A stretch of DNA of 11,790 nucleotides from Rhodanobacter sp. UBA5168 (GCA_002413455.1 DHXA01000003.1:1-11790), one strand, 5' to 3'; counted from the stretch's first letter, positions 1 to 8,863 are shown. The notes: generated by a model from the letters alone, not told the origin. Program-made: numbers and translations.

Positions 1-180
1 TTGCAAAGCTGGCGCATCAGCCTCGCGCAACTGGCGCTACATCGCGGCCAGCCGTTGAAACTGATTGCGGATGAGGTGGGCTACAGCAGCGAGGCAGCGT
101 TATCGCGTGCGTTCAAGGCGCAAATCGGCGTGTCGCCGCGTGAATGGAAGCGCGCGCAAGCGCAAACCGATGGGGAATAG
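1..180 (+). CDS. AraC-family transcriptional regulator, C-terminal fragment (5' end outside window)
   Basis: The first frame is open from base 1 and ends at the TAG at 178-180, giving 59 residues. They match the second helix-turn-helix of the AraC/XylS DNA-binding domain. The segment KLIADEVGYSSEAALSRAFK, followed by GVSPREWK, is the family signature (IAxxVGYxSxxxFxRxFK then GxSPxxyR). The start lies upstream of the window, so the sensor domain and target are unknown. The frame opens with a TTG codon, but a whole protein cannot start there because the first half of the DNA-binding domain is missing. The gene runs toward ntrB but is separated from it by a decayed 719-bp spacer, so there is no sign that the two are co-transcribed. 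Family assignment is secure; function is not. Confidence 0.9.
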   Translation: MQSWRISLAQLALHRGQPLKLIADEVGYSSEAALSRAFKAQIGVSPREWKRAQAQTDGE

Positions 181-205
181 CGAGGACCCAATCTCGGCAG
201 TCTTC

Positions 206-236
206 TTGACATTAAATCGGCAAGAAATGATATGAA
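206..236 (+). promoter_or_regulatory. Possible sigma-70 promoter
   Basis: A perfect -35 hexamer TTGACA lies at 206-211. The best -10 candidate is TATGAA at 231-236 with a long 19-bp spacer, so the promoter as a whole is weak. It sits just upstream of the decayed transposase fragment and may be a leftover of that element. No intact gene follows closely. Confidence 0.25.
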
Positions 237-359
237 GACCGGCGCATCAAGCGCATCTGAGACGAATGGGAGCGCGATGCTGCTTCAGCAGTCCGAACTG
301 ATAACCACGACAGTGTTTCAGGACCACGCAAGTTCACAAGAAGCTGATGAATATCGGCG

Positions 360-492
360 CCCACCATCGACCTGGCAACCTCGGCGCATGAACGCCGACA
401 CAAGCGCTACGGCGTCGGCATGATCTACCTCAAGCTCCATCAGGACGGATGCGGCGTGAACTACAAGCGCGTCGAACGGCTATCGGCAGGAG
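360..492 (+). pseudogene. IS3-family transposase (OrfB) fragment, frameshifted
   Basis: Read in the frame starting at 360, the sequence gives LATSAHERRHKRYGVGMIYL, then KLHQDGCGVNYKRVERL up to 482. This matches the helix-turn-helix segment ahead of the catalytic core in IS3-family OrfB proteins (typically RxxRYGxRxIxxxLxxxGxxVNxKRVxRLYRE). At about 480 the frame must shift by one base to continue as YRQE, after which similarity stops. The same frame is closed upstream by a TGA at 348. The rest of OrfB, including the DDE catalytic residues, and any OrfA are absent. This is a small scar of an old insertion and not a working element. Family recognition rests on memory of the conserved motif. Confidence 0.7.
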
Positions 493-753
493 CTACCCGC
501 TACCTATTGCGGAGCGAAACGGTTTTCGAATGACTGCTTTGCGGCCTGCATTTGAAGAAGGCGACCGGCTGTTGTTGGCCGATATCCGCCGGTCGCGCCG
601 ATTTTCATCACCCATCGCCGGAGCGGCGGTATACATTCCAAGGCCCCGGAATGAGGCACTTACGGACGCCTTCATCGGCGTGAGCGCGGCCAAACGGCGG
701 CTGGGACTGAGGTCCGCTCCACCCAAGCCGAGGCTCTCACGTGCTCCCAAAAG

Positions 754-791
754 GGACCAAAGTTCGGCACCAGGTTGGGAACCAAAGTTCG
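754..791. repeat. Direct repeat, two copies 25 bp apart
   Basis: ACCAAAGTTCG occurs at 756-766 and again at 781-791. The similarity extends upstream as GGG-ACCAAAG against GGA-ACCAAAG, so about 13 of 14 bases match at an exact offset of 25 bp. The second copy runs into the 8-bp palindrome GTTCGAAC at 786-793. The function is unknown. It could be a pair of regulator sites or debris from a mobile element. Confidence 0.55.
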
Positions 792-800
792 AACAAAGTG

Positions 801-812
801 CCAAAGCTTTGG
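801..812. repeat. Perfect 12-bp palindrome
   Basis: CCAAAGCTTTGG is its own reverse complement. It lies 9 bp after the direct-repeat pair and about 90 bp before the ntrB start, a reasonable place for a dimeric regulator to bind. No known consensus is matched with confidence. Confidence 0.45.
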
Positions 813-864
813 TATCTCGCACACCAACAACAACAGACACCACCGAGCTGCTGATTCGCGCCAT

Positions 865-900
865 TTGCACCAATTCGAGTCGTTGCCCATCATGGTGCAA
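865..900. promoter_or_regulatory. Inverted NtrC-like half-sites flanking/overlapping the ntrB start
   Basis: TTGCACCA at 865-872 and TGGTGCAA at 893-900 are exact 8-bp inverted repeats separated by 20 bp. Each contains the half-site of the enterobacterial NtrC operator (TGCACCA-N5-TGGTGCA), but the spacing is 20 instead of 5. The second arm includes the A of the ATG I chose for ntrB and fills its ribosome-binding region, where no purine-rich Shine-Dalgarno is visible. It may be a spaced NtrC operator for autoregulation, or an RNA hairpin that masks the start. The match could also be coincidental. Confidence 0.4.
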
Positions 901-1899
901 TGAACGATCGGGCGTGGCGGACATGGGCGGAGCAGATGGCGACCGGGTTGGCCCTGGTCGATGCGGAGTTGCGTCTGAGCTGGATCAATCCCGCGCTGGC
1001 CGAGTGGCTGGAGCTGGGCTTGCGCAGTGCGGTCGGGCAGCCGCTCGGCCTGCTGCTTGGGGATCCCAATGCGCTGGCACAGGCCGGCAGGGCGTTGGCG
1101 GAACAGCAGCCAGCGCAATGGCGCGGCGTATTGCTGATGGCGATGAGCGGTCGTGAAGTCACCGCGGATATCGCGCTGCAGCCGTTCGAGGACGGCCTGC
1201 TGCTGGAAGTGCATGCGCTGGCCGAACCGCTGGCGAACAGTTCGCCGTTGTCGGCCACCCTGCGTGGCTTCGCGCACGAGGTAAAGAACCCGCTGGCCGG
1301 TCTGCGCGGTGCCGCGCAGCTGTTGCAGCGGCGGGTCGACAACGAGGACCTGCGCTCACTGGCAGGCCTGATCATCGACGAGGCGGATCGGCTCGGCACA
1401 CTGGCGAACCGGCTGCTGCATCACGACGGCGCGGTGCGGCTTGGTCCGGTGAACATCCATCAATTGCTGGAGCGGCTCACCGATCTGCTGCAGGCCGAAC
1501 CATCGCCGCCGCAGCTGCGCCATGACTACGACCCCAGCGTGCCGGATCTGCTCGGCGATGCGGATCGGCTGCAGCAGGTACTGCTCAACCTCGCGCGCAA
1601 TGCACTGGAAGCCGGCGCGCACACGCTGACCTTGCGCACGCGGGTCGAGCATGGCCTGCGCCTGGGCGAACGGGTGCTGCGCATGGCGCTGCGGGTGGAT
1701 GTGATCGACGACGGCGTCGGCGTGCCGTCGGCTTTGCGCGACACATTGTTCCAGCCCCTTGTGTCCGGCCGCGCCGACGGCAGCGGTCTGGGCCTGGCGC
1801 TGTCGCGCGAGATCGCGCACGAGCACGGCGGCGAGCTGCGCTGCACGAGCCGGCCGGGCGAGACGGTATTTTCCCTGTATCTGCCGCTGGAGCGAGCGC

Positions 1900-1907
<8 letters not shown>
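900..1907 (+). CDS. ntrB: Nitrogen regulation sensor histidine kinase NtrB (GlnL)
   Basis: 335 residues with no membrane segments, as expected for the soluble kinase/phosphatase that sets NtrC phosphorylation under PII control. A PAS-like sensor region occupies about residues 8-110. The H-box AHEVKNPLAGLRGAAQLL carries the phospho-accepting His at residue 126, and this form of the motif is diagnostic of NtrB. The HATPase domain follows, with an N-box Asn near residue 234 (LARNALEAGA), a G1 box (DDGVGV) and a G2 box (GSGLGLAL). The ATG at 900 lacks a clear Shine-Dalgarno. Met13 (ATG at 936, GGAG just upstream but only 3 nt away) is the alternative. The 3' end overlaps ntrC by 8 nt. glnA, a common upstream neighbour, is not in the window; an AraC fragment and IS debris are there instead. 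The identification is firm and the exact start is uncertain. Confidence 0.93.
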
Positions 1908-3279
<1,372 letters not shown>

Positions 3280-3299
3280 CACAGGCCTGCCTGCAACAC

Positions 3300-3330
3300 C
3301 ATTCGCCTTGCGCGCAGCCATTCGCCCTGA
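3300..3330. repeat. Short direct repeat CATTCGCC(T/C)TG
   Basis: CATTCGCCTTG at 3300-3310 and CATTCGCCCTG at 3320-3330 match at 10 of 11 bases. The second copy is the head of the larger inverted repeat described separately. They look like stacked or partly duplicated intergenic repeat units after ntrC. Confidence 0.45.
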
Positions 3331-3409
3331 GCGTAAGTCGTTAGGCCATCGAGTTTTCAAGGCACCCGACCCTTCGACTTCGCCGCCGCGCGGCTACGCT
3401 CAAGGTGAA
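3321..3409. repeat. Inverted pair of dispersed intergenic repeat units
   Basis: TTCGCCCTGAGCGTA at 3321-3335 and the reverse complement of 3395-3409 (TTCACCTTGAGCGTA) match at 13 of 15 bases in opposite orientation. The second unit is preceded by CCTTCGACTTCGCCG at about 3371-3385, which I recall as the usual companion of this repeat type in Xanthomonadales genomes. The pair lies between the convergent ntrC and GH94 genes, where a long imperfect stem could stop or stabilise both transcripts. No U-tract terminator is seen, so a terminator role is only a guess. Confidence 0.55.
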
Positions 3410-3447
3410 CGGTGGATAGTTCGCAGAGAACCGAATTCCATGGGGCT

Positions 3448-6400
3448 TCAGCCGAGCGTGATGCGCAGTTGGTGGGTGCGGCCGTCGTCGGGCAGCGTCA
3501 CGGCTTCGGCGGTGTCCATCGTTTGGCCGTCCATTTCAATTCGCGTGACACCACGACAAACCCGGTGCGGGTTCTCCACGCTGACTTCGTGCCGGGTCAG
3601 GTGCTGCTTGCCGCGATGCCGATAGGTGAGCTGAAAACCCGGCCAGTCCGTCGGGATGCATGGGTCGACACGCAAGGTGTCGCCCTGCAGCTGGAAGCCG
3701 AGCACCGCCTCCAGCCCGGCGCGATACAGCCACGCGGCGGAGCCGGTGTACCAGGTCCAGCCGCCGCGGCCGACATGCGGCGCAACCGAATAGACGTCGG
3801 CACAGGCGACGTAGGGTTCGACCTTGTAGCGCTCCACCGCCGCGGCATCGACGCTGTGACGGATCGGATTGAGCAGGTCGAACAAGCCGCTGGCGCGGTC
3901 GCCGTCGCCGAGCGCCGCCCAGGCGAAGATCGACCAGGTCGCGCCATGCGTGTACTGGCCGCCGTTTTCGCGCACGCCTGGCGGATAGCCCTTGATGTAG
4001 CCGGGGTTCTCCCTGGCGTGGTCGAACGGCGGCGTGAACAGGCGCGCGATCGCGTTCGGGTGATCGATCAGCAGGCGATCGACCGAGGCCATCGCCTGCG
4101 CGGCGCGCCGCAGATCGGTGGCGCCGGCCATGACGCTCCACGACTGCGCGATCGAGTCGATGCGGCATTCGTCGCTTTCGCGTGAGCCGAGCGGGGTGCC
4201 GTCGTCGTAGTAGCCGCGGCGATACCACTCACCGTCCCAGGCGCGCTCCAGCGCACCGCGCAAATCATCGGCGTAGTCGCGCCAGCGTTGCGCCCGTTCG
4301 GTTTCGCCGCGTCGTTCGGCGAGCGGCGCCAAGGTGCCGATCGTGCTGAGCAGGAACCAGCCAAGCCAGCTGCTCTCGCCGCGGCCCTGGGCGCCGACCG
4401 CGTTCATGCCGTCGTTCCAGTCACCGGTGCCGATCAGCGGCAGGCCGTGCTCGCCGCGGGTGAGGCCGGCCTCGAGCGCACGGGCGCAGTGGTCGTAGAC
4501 GCTGGCCTGCCGATCCGAAATGGACGGCTGAAAAAAAGCATCGGTGGCGCCATCGGGGATCGGCTGGCCGACAAGGAACGGCAGTACCTCGTCCAGCACC
4601 GCGGCGTCGCCGGTCACGCCGACATAGTGCATGGCGACATAGACCAGCCAATTGCGGTCGTCGCTGATCCTCGTGCGGATACCCTGGCCACCCGGCGGCA
4701 ACCACCAGTGCTGCACGTCGCCTTCCACGAACTGTCGACCGGCCGCGCGCAGCAGATGTTCGCGGGCAAGGTCGGGGCGGCATACGCACAGCGCCATCAC
4801 GTCCTGCAGCTGATCGCGGAATCCGTACGCGCCGCTGGCCTGGTAATACGCGGTGCGTGCCCACAACCGGCAGCTGGCGACCTGATACAGCAGCCAGTCG
4901 TTGAGCAGGATGTCCATCGCCCGATCCGGCGTGTGCACCTGCACGGTGTCCAGCATGCCGTTCCATTGGGCGGCGACCTCGACCAGCACGGCGTCGATGT
5001 CGGTGGTGCGGTACTGGCCGATCAGGGCTTGCGCCGCCGCTTCGTCGGCGGCATCGCCGAGCATGAAGACGATGTCGATCTGCGTGTTCGGTGGCAATAC
5101 GATGCGCGTCTGCAACGCGCCGCAGGGATCCAGCCCGGCGCCGAGACAGCCGTTAAGCGGCGCGTTGTCATGCAGCGCAGCGGGTTGCGCGACGCTTCCC
5201 AGCGCGCCGAGAAACGCGGCGCGATCGCCGCTCATCGAATGCTGCGCACCAGCCAGGTCGATGAAGGCCACGCGCTCGCCGAAATCGGCGCGCCAGCGGT
5301 TGCGCGCGAACAATGCGCCGGTCATCTCGTCACGCGCGGTGCTCACGAACGGCGCCGGTGTGGTGCCGTTCGCGCCCAGCGCCCATTCGACATAACCGGT
5401 GATCGACAGCCGGCGCGGGCGGCTGGAGCGATTGCGCAGGCGCAGCCGCGACAGCTTGAGCGAGTCGCTGACGGGCACGCACTGGACCAGTTCCAGTTCG
5501 ATGCCGTGCGCAGCACTGGTGAAGCGGCTCCAGCCCTTGCCGTGGGTGGCCACGTACTTCGCGCCGGCCACGCGGATCGGCGATGCGGTGGCACTCCACA
5601 GCACGCCGGTATCCTCGTCGCGCAGATACAGCACCTCATGCGGGCTGTCGCTGACCGGATCGTTCGGCCACGGCGTCAGCGGATTCTGCTGGCTGTTCAG
5701 CGACCACGCATAGCCACCGCCCTCGGCCGATACGATGAAGCCGAACGCGGGGTTCGCGATCACGTTCACCCATGGCGCTGGCGGGCGGCGGCCGTCGTCG
5801 AGATGGATTTCGTAGGCGCGGCCGGCGTCGGTGAATCCGCCGTAGCCGTTGGCGAATTCCAGCGGGCCGGCTGTGGCGATGGCTGCGGCGGAAACCGGTG
5901 TGCCGACAGGCAAGGTTGCCGCCAGGGTGAGCGGCGCGACGGCCGTCGCGAGCGGCACCTGCGGCGCCGTGATCGGGCCGAGCGCTACGCGCGCCGCAGT
6001 CAGCAGGCCATCGCGCAAGTCGTCGCTGATCGCCTGCTCGCGCAACGCGAACAGTTCCGCCCCGGGCAGGTGCTCATCGGCTTTCAGTTGCGCCTGCTGC
6101 GCGCTGGCCAGCGGCAGCAGCGCGGCGTGCAAGGCATCGCCGGCGGCACCGTCGGCGGTGTTCAACAGCACCACATCGACCGCCAGCCGCTGGCTGCGCC
6201 AGTAGTTTTGCGCACGCAGCAGCTCCTGTACGCGGGCCAGTTCAACGCTGTCGCCCAGGCGCATCAGCACGATCGGGCGATCGCCGGAAATACCAGCCGG
6301 CCACAGCGTGGGCGGGCCGCCGCGACCGTGGGCAAGGGCCTCGGGCGCCGCGCGCTGGCTACCGTCGCTGCTGACCAGTGCCGCCATCCAGTGCGCAAAG

Positions 6401-7329
6401 CGTGCGGCCTGCACGGCATCGATGCCGTGGCGCCGCTGCCCGTCTTCGGCATGCTTCACCGCGTCGGCGAACAGCCGGTCCGCCGCGCCCGGGTCGTCCA
6501 GCTGCGCAGCGAGCGCCAGTGCGCCGTCGCGGGTATCGGCCAGCCGGGTCCACAGCAACAGCGTGATGCTGGTGTCCGGGGCGAGTGTGATCGACTGGCG
6601 CAGGCTGAAAACCGGATCGAGTACGCAGCCGCTGCTGCGCGACAGCGTGGCGCCGTGCTCCATCGCCTGCGCGTCGCGCAGGCTGCGGCCGCGGCCGAGA
6701 AAGCGGGAGCGATCGGTTTCGTATTCGGCGCTGGCGTCGGCGGATTGCCCCTGCACGCGCAGGGCATGTGCGGCCCACACCGCCGGTTCGCCGGCATCGC
6801 GGCGGCGGCGGGTAGCCAGCAGCATGGCGCTCGGTGCATCCCATTCGGTCTGCACGAACATCTTGGAGAACGCCGGATGCGCGTTGTCCGCGCCGATCGT
6901 GCCGAGTACCAGTTCGGCATAGGTGGTCAGCGACAGCGTGCGCGTGCGGTCGCCATGATTGCTCAGCGTGAGCCGGCGCAGTTCGGTGTCGGTGGTGCTG
7001 TCCACGGCGATGTCCAGCACGCTGTGCACGCTGTGGTGGCGACGGCCGAAACGGGCCTGACCGTTGCTGAAGCTGACCACGTCGTCCGGGGTGCGATGGC
7101 CATACGGTTGCCGGGTGGCCGACCACGCCGCGCCGCTGTCGTCGTCGCGCAGCAGCAGGTAGTTGCCCCAGCCGTCGACGGTGGGATCCTCGCGCCAGCG
7201 GGTGACGGCCAGATCGCGCCAGCGGCTGAAGCCGGAGCCGGTGTCCTCCAGCATCACCGAGTAACTCCCGTTGGACAGCAACTGCATCGAGGGCGTATCG
7301 ATGGCGGCGGACGACGAGCGGTGGGGCAT
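3448..7329 (-). CDS. GH94 beta-glucan phosphorylase-like protein (C-terminal half of cyclic beta-1,2-glucan synthase, stand-alone)
   Basis: 1293 residues from the chosen start. Residues ~15-265 are a first GH94 beta-supersandwich (QLLSNGSYSVMLEDTGSGFS, SRWRDLAVTRWRED, AHPAFSKMFVQTEW). A linker at ~330-450 has the LWPAGISGDRPIVL motif, and a second supersandwich starts near 492 (FANGYGGF). The (alpha/alpha)6 catalytic domain covers ~780-1230. Its active-site motifs are complete: YGFRDQLQD (Arg838), GDWNDGMN with the general-acid Asp region at 970-973, YTHG (His1128) and WYTGSAAW (Thr1195-Gly1196, phosphate site). This order matches the second half of cyclic beta-1,2-glucan synthase (NdvB/Cgs) and resembles 1,2-beta-oligoglucan phosphorylases; the GT84 half is absent. 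No signal peptide or membrane segment is visible. The ATG at 7329 has GGAA with a 6-nt spacer and puts the conserved QLLSNG near the N terminus. The open frame extends to 7590, but that part is antisense to the divergent gene. Likely reaction: phosphorolysis of beta-1,2-glucooligosaccharides to glucose 1-phosphate. GH94 membership is firm; substrate is inferred. Confidence 0.85.
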   Translation of the reverse strand: MPHRSSSAAIDTPSMQLLSNGSYSVMLEDTGSGFSRWRDLAVTRWREDPTVDGWGNYLLLRDDDSGAAWSATRQPYGHRTPDDVVSFSNGQARFGRRHHSVHSVLDIAVDSTTDTELRRLTLSNHGDRTRTLSLTTYAELVLGTIGADNAHPAFSKMFVQTEWDAPSAMLLATRRRRDAGEPAVWAAHALRVQGQSADASAEYETDRSRFLGRGRSLRDAQAMEHGATLSRSSGCVLDPVFSLRQSITLAPDTSITLLLWTRLADTRDGALALAAQLDDPGAADRLFADAVKHAEDGQRRHGIDAVQAARFAHWMAALVSSDGSQRAAPEALAHGRGGPPTLWPAGISGDRPIVLMRLGDSVELARVQELLRAQNYWRSQRLAVDVVLLNTADGAAGDALHAALLPLASAQQAQLKADEHLPGAELFALREQAISDDLRDGLLTAARVALGPITAPQVPLATAVAPLTLAATLPVGTPVSAAAIATAGPLEFANGYGGFTDAGRAYEIHLDDGRRPPAPWVNVIANPAFGFIVSAEGGGYAWSLNSQQNPLTPWPNDPVSDSPHEVLYLRDEDTGVLWSATASPIRVAGAKYVATHGKGWSRFTSAAHGIELELVQCVPVSDSLKLSRLRLRNRSSRPRRLSITGYVEWALGANGTTPAPFVSTARDEMTGALFARNRWRADFGERVAFIDLAGAQHSMSGDRAAFLGALGSVAQPAALHDNAPLNGCLGAGLDPCGALQTRIVLPPNTQIDIVFMLGDAADEAAAQALIGQYRTTDIDAVLVEVAAQWNGMLDTVQVHTPDRAMDILLNDWLLYQVASCRLWARTAYYQASGAYGFRDQLQDVMALCVCRPDLAREHLLRAAGRQFVEGDVQHWWLPPGGQGIRTRISDDRNWLVYVAMHYVGVTGDAAVLDEVLPFLVGQPIPDGATDAFFQPSISDRQASVYDHCARALEAGLTRGEHGLPLIGTGDWNDGMNAVGAQGRGESSWLGWFLLSTIGTLAPLAERRGETERAQRWRDYADDLRGALERAWDGEWYRRGYYDDGTPLGSRESDECRIDSIAQSWSVMAGATDLRRAAQAMASVDRLLIDHPNAIARLFTPPFDHARENPGYIKGYPPGVRENGGQYTHGATWSIFAWAALGDGDRASGLFDLLNPIRHSVDAAAVERYKVEPYVACADVYSVAPHVGRGGWTWYTGSAAWLYRAGLEAVLGFQLQGDTLRVDPCIPTDWPGFQLTYRHRGKQHLTRHEVSVENPHRVCRGVTRIEMDGQTMDTAEAVTLPDDGRTHQLRITLG

Positions 7330-7543
7330 GGAAGATTCCAGTGGTTGACCGGCGAAAAGAGGGACGCGGCACGGCCGGCGATCAAGCGGACTTCGACCCA
7401 TGCGCAAGCCGTTGATGAAAGGCGATGCGGCATGAAGGGCATGGCTATGCTCCGTTAATTTCACGCGCGACAGGGCAAGCTGGGCATCGGATCGACGCAA
7501 TTTCTTGCGCTCCGGCTCCCTTTCATCGCGATGGAAATACCGC
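7330..7543. promoter_or_regulatory. Divergent intergenic region between GH94 and GH144 genes
   Basis: This 214-bp gap must hold the promoters of both glycosidase genes, assuming the starts at 7329 and 7544. I find no strong -35/-10 pair on either strand and no clear LacI- or GntR-type palindrome. Ribosome-binding candidates are GGAA at 7336-7339 (read on the minus strand, for GH94) and GGAA at 7533-7536 (for GH144). The divergent layout suggests shared control by one regulator, which is not encoded next to it. Confidence 0.5.
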
Positions 7544-8863
7544 ATGACCGACAGCGCAATGCCGATGGACGAAACCTGGCTGGATGACATGCAACGCGCG
7601 GCATTCGGCTATTTCGCGCAGCTGGTCGACCCGCACAACGGGCTGGTACCCGATACCTCGCGTGCGAACTCGCCAGTCAGCATCGCGGTGGTCGGCTTTG
7701 CGCTGTCGGCCTACCCGGTGGCCGTAACGCGCGGCTGGATGAGCCGCGCCGACGCGTTGCGCCACAGCCTCGCCGCGCTGCGCTTCTTCCGCGACAGCGA
7801 TCAGAGCGGCACGCCGCAGGCCACCGGCTACAAGGGCTTCTACTACCACTTTCTGGATCTCCGCAGCGGCGCCCGCGTGTGGCGGTCGGAGCTGTCGATG
7901 ATCGACACCGCGCTGCTGATCGCCGGCGTGCTCGCCGCGGCAAGCTACTTCGACGGCGACACACCCGACGAGATCGAGCTGCGCCGCATTGCCGACGCAC
8001 TGTACCGGCGGGTCGACTGGAGCTGGGCGCAGGACGGTGGCGACACGATCCGGCAGGGCTGGAAGCCCGAGTGCGGCTTCCTGCATTACGGCTGGGAGGG
8101 CTACAGCGAGGCGATCGTGCTGTACGCGCTGGCGATGGGTTCGCCCACTCACCCGATCACCGGCGACTGCTACCACGCATGGACGGCCACGTACCAATGG
8201 GAAAATCTCTACGGCGGCGATTTCCTGTATGCCGGCCCGCTGTTCGTGCACCAGTTCTCGCATGCGTGGATCGATTTTCGCGGCATCCGCGACGCCTTCA
8301 TGCGCGAGAAATGCTCCGACTATTTTCAGAACAGCCGGCGCGCGGTGCTGATCCAGCGCGAGTATGCGCGGCTCAATCCGCACAGCTTCGCCGGCTATGA
8401 CGAGAGCACCTGGGGCCTGTCCGCCTGCGACGGGCCCAGCGACGAGCAGCAGGACGTGAGCAACGAAACGCGCCACCTGTTCGGTTATGCGGCGCGCGGG
8501 GTGCCGTACGGGCCGGACGACGGCACCTTGTCGGCGCCGGCGGTGCTGGCGTCGCTGCCGTTCGAGCCGGACATCGCGCTGGAGGGCGTGCGCAGCATGC
8601 TGCTGCGCTACCCGCAGATCCTCACCGACGGCCGGTTCGCCAGCGCCTTCAATCCTTCGCTCGCGTTGGCCGACGGCGCGCCATGGGTCTCCGCCGGCCA
8701 CTACGGGCTGGATCAGGGCATCGTGCTGATGATGATCGAGAACCACCGCAGCGGCTTCATCTGGCAACTGATGCGTGCCTGTCCCTATCTTGTCGACGGC
8801 CTGCGCCGTGCCGGATTTCGCGGCGGCTGGCTGCAGCAGCCGATCCATCACGGAGCACACTGA
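7544..8863 (+). CDS. GH144/PF10091 glucoamylase-like protein, probable endo-beta-1,2-glucanase
   Basis: 439 residues. The whole length resembles the PF10091 'glycoamylase' fold that includes GH144 endo-beta-1,2-glucanases and the cyclisation domain of cyclic beta-1,2-glucan synthase (GH189). Recognisable stretches are an N-terminal FGYFAQLVDPHNGLVPDT, then SIAVVGFALSAYPV, then GYKGFYYHFLD near residues 97-107. These are followed by ELSMIDTALLIAGVL, HYGWEGYSEAIVLYALAMGS, GPLFVHQFSHAWIDFRGIRD, NPHSFAGYDESTWGLSACDG and a C-terminal GLDQGIVLMMIENHRSGFIW. The family usually carries a signal peptide or lipobox, and none is seen here. ATG 7544 has GGAA with a 7-nt spacer; an upstream TTG at 7505 would add a basic, non-signal tail. 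It is divergent from GH94 and overlaps the following oxidoreductase by one base. It probably cuts beta-1,2-glucan into oligosaccharides for GH94. Fold is secure; GH144 rather than GH189 is inferred from its stand-alone size. Confidence 0.82.
   Translation: MTDSAMPMDETWLDDMQRAAFGYFAQLVDPHNGLVPDTSRANSPVSIAVVGFALSAYPVAVTRGWMSRADALRHSLAALRFFRDSDQSGTPQATGYKGFYYHFLDLRSGARVWRSELSMIDTALLIAGVLAAASYFDGDTPDEIELRRIADALYRRVDWSWAQDGGDTIRQGWKPECGFLHYGWEGYSEAIVLYALAMGSPTHPITGDCYHAWTATYQWENLYGGDFLYAGPLFVHQFSHAWIDFRGIRDAFMREKCSDYFQNSRRAVLIQREYARLNPHSFAGYDESTWGLSACDGPSDEQQDVSNETRHLFGYAARGVPYGPDDGTLSAPAVLASLPFEPDIALEGVRSMLLRYPQILTDGRFASAFNPSLALADGAPWVSAGHYGLDQGIVLMMIENHRSGFIWQLMRACPYLVDGLRRAGFRGGWLQQPIHHGAH

Larger units (their letters stand above)
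181..899. other. 719-bp non-coding spacer between AraC fragment and ntrB
   Basis: No convincing gene is seen. The open frames here, on both strands, lack family motifs and ribosome-binding sites, and several simply run into the ntrB region in another frame. The base composition from about 730 to 870 is more A-rich than in the neighbouring genes. The stretch holds the transposase fragment (360-492), the direct repeat and palindrome (754-812), and the inverted half-sites at 865-900. From about 495 to 730 I see nothing I can name. Confidence 0.6.

Noticed and set aside
373..388. Sigma-54-like promoter TGGCAACCTCGGCGCA
   Set aside because: GG and GC have the right spacing, but the TT before GC is missing. 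It lies inside the transposase fragment more than 500 bp before ntrB, and such matches are frequent in GC-rich DNA.
892..903. ATG at 892 as start of ntrB
   Set aside because: It reads Met-Val-Gln-stop and is out of frame with the kinase.
449..1156. 235-codon plus-strand open frame running from the spacer into ntrB
   Set aside because: Its second half is ntrB read in another frame and its first half has no family similarity or ribosome-binding site.
4288..7458. 1056-codon open frame on the plus strand, antisense to the GH94 gene
   Set aside because: It is an overlapping-frame artefact of a high-GC gene: arginine-, alanine- and glycine-rich low-complexity protein with no family motif, while the opposite strand encodes intact GH94 active-site motifs.
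7330..7590. N-terminal extension of the GH94 protein to an ATG at 7590
   Set aside because: The added 87 residues are basic and featureless, run antisense through the promoter and start of the divergent GH144 gene, and are not part of the GH94 N terminus. The ATG at 7401 also lacks a Shine-Dalgarno.
8683..8862. Upstream extension of the oxidoreductase into the GH144 gene
   Set aside because: The extra 60 residues are an out-of-frame reading of the conserved GH144 C terminus. The ATG at 8863 has a GGAG site and gives the expected short leader before the FAD motif.
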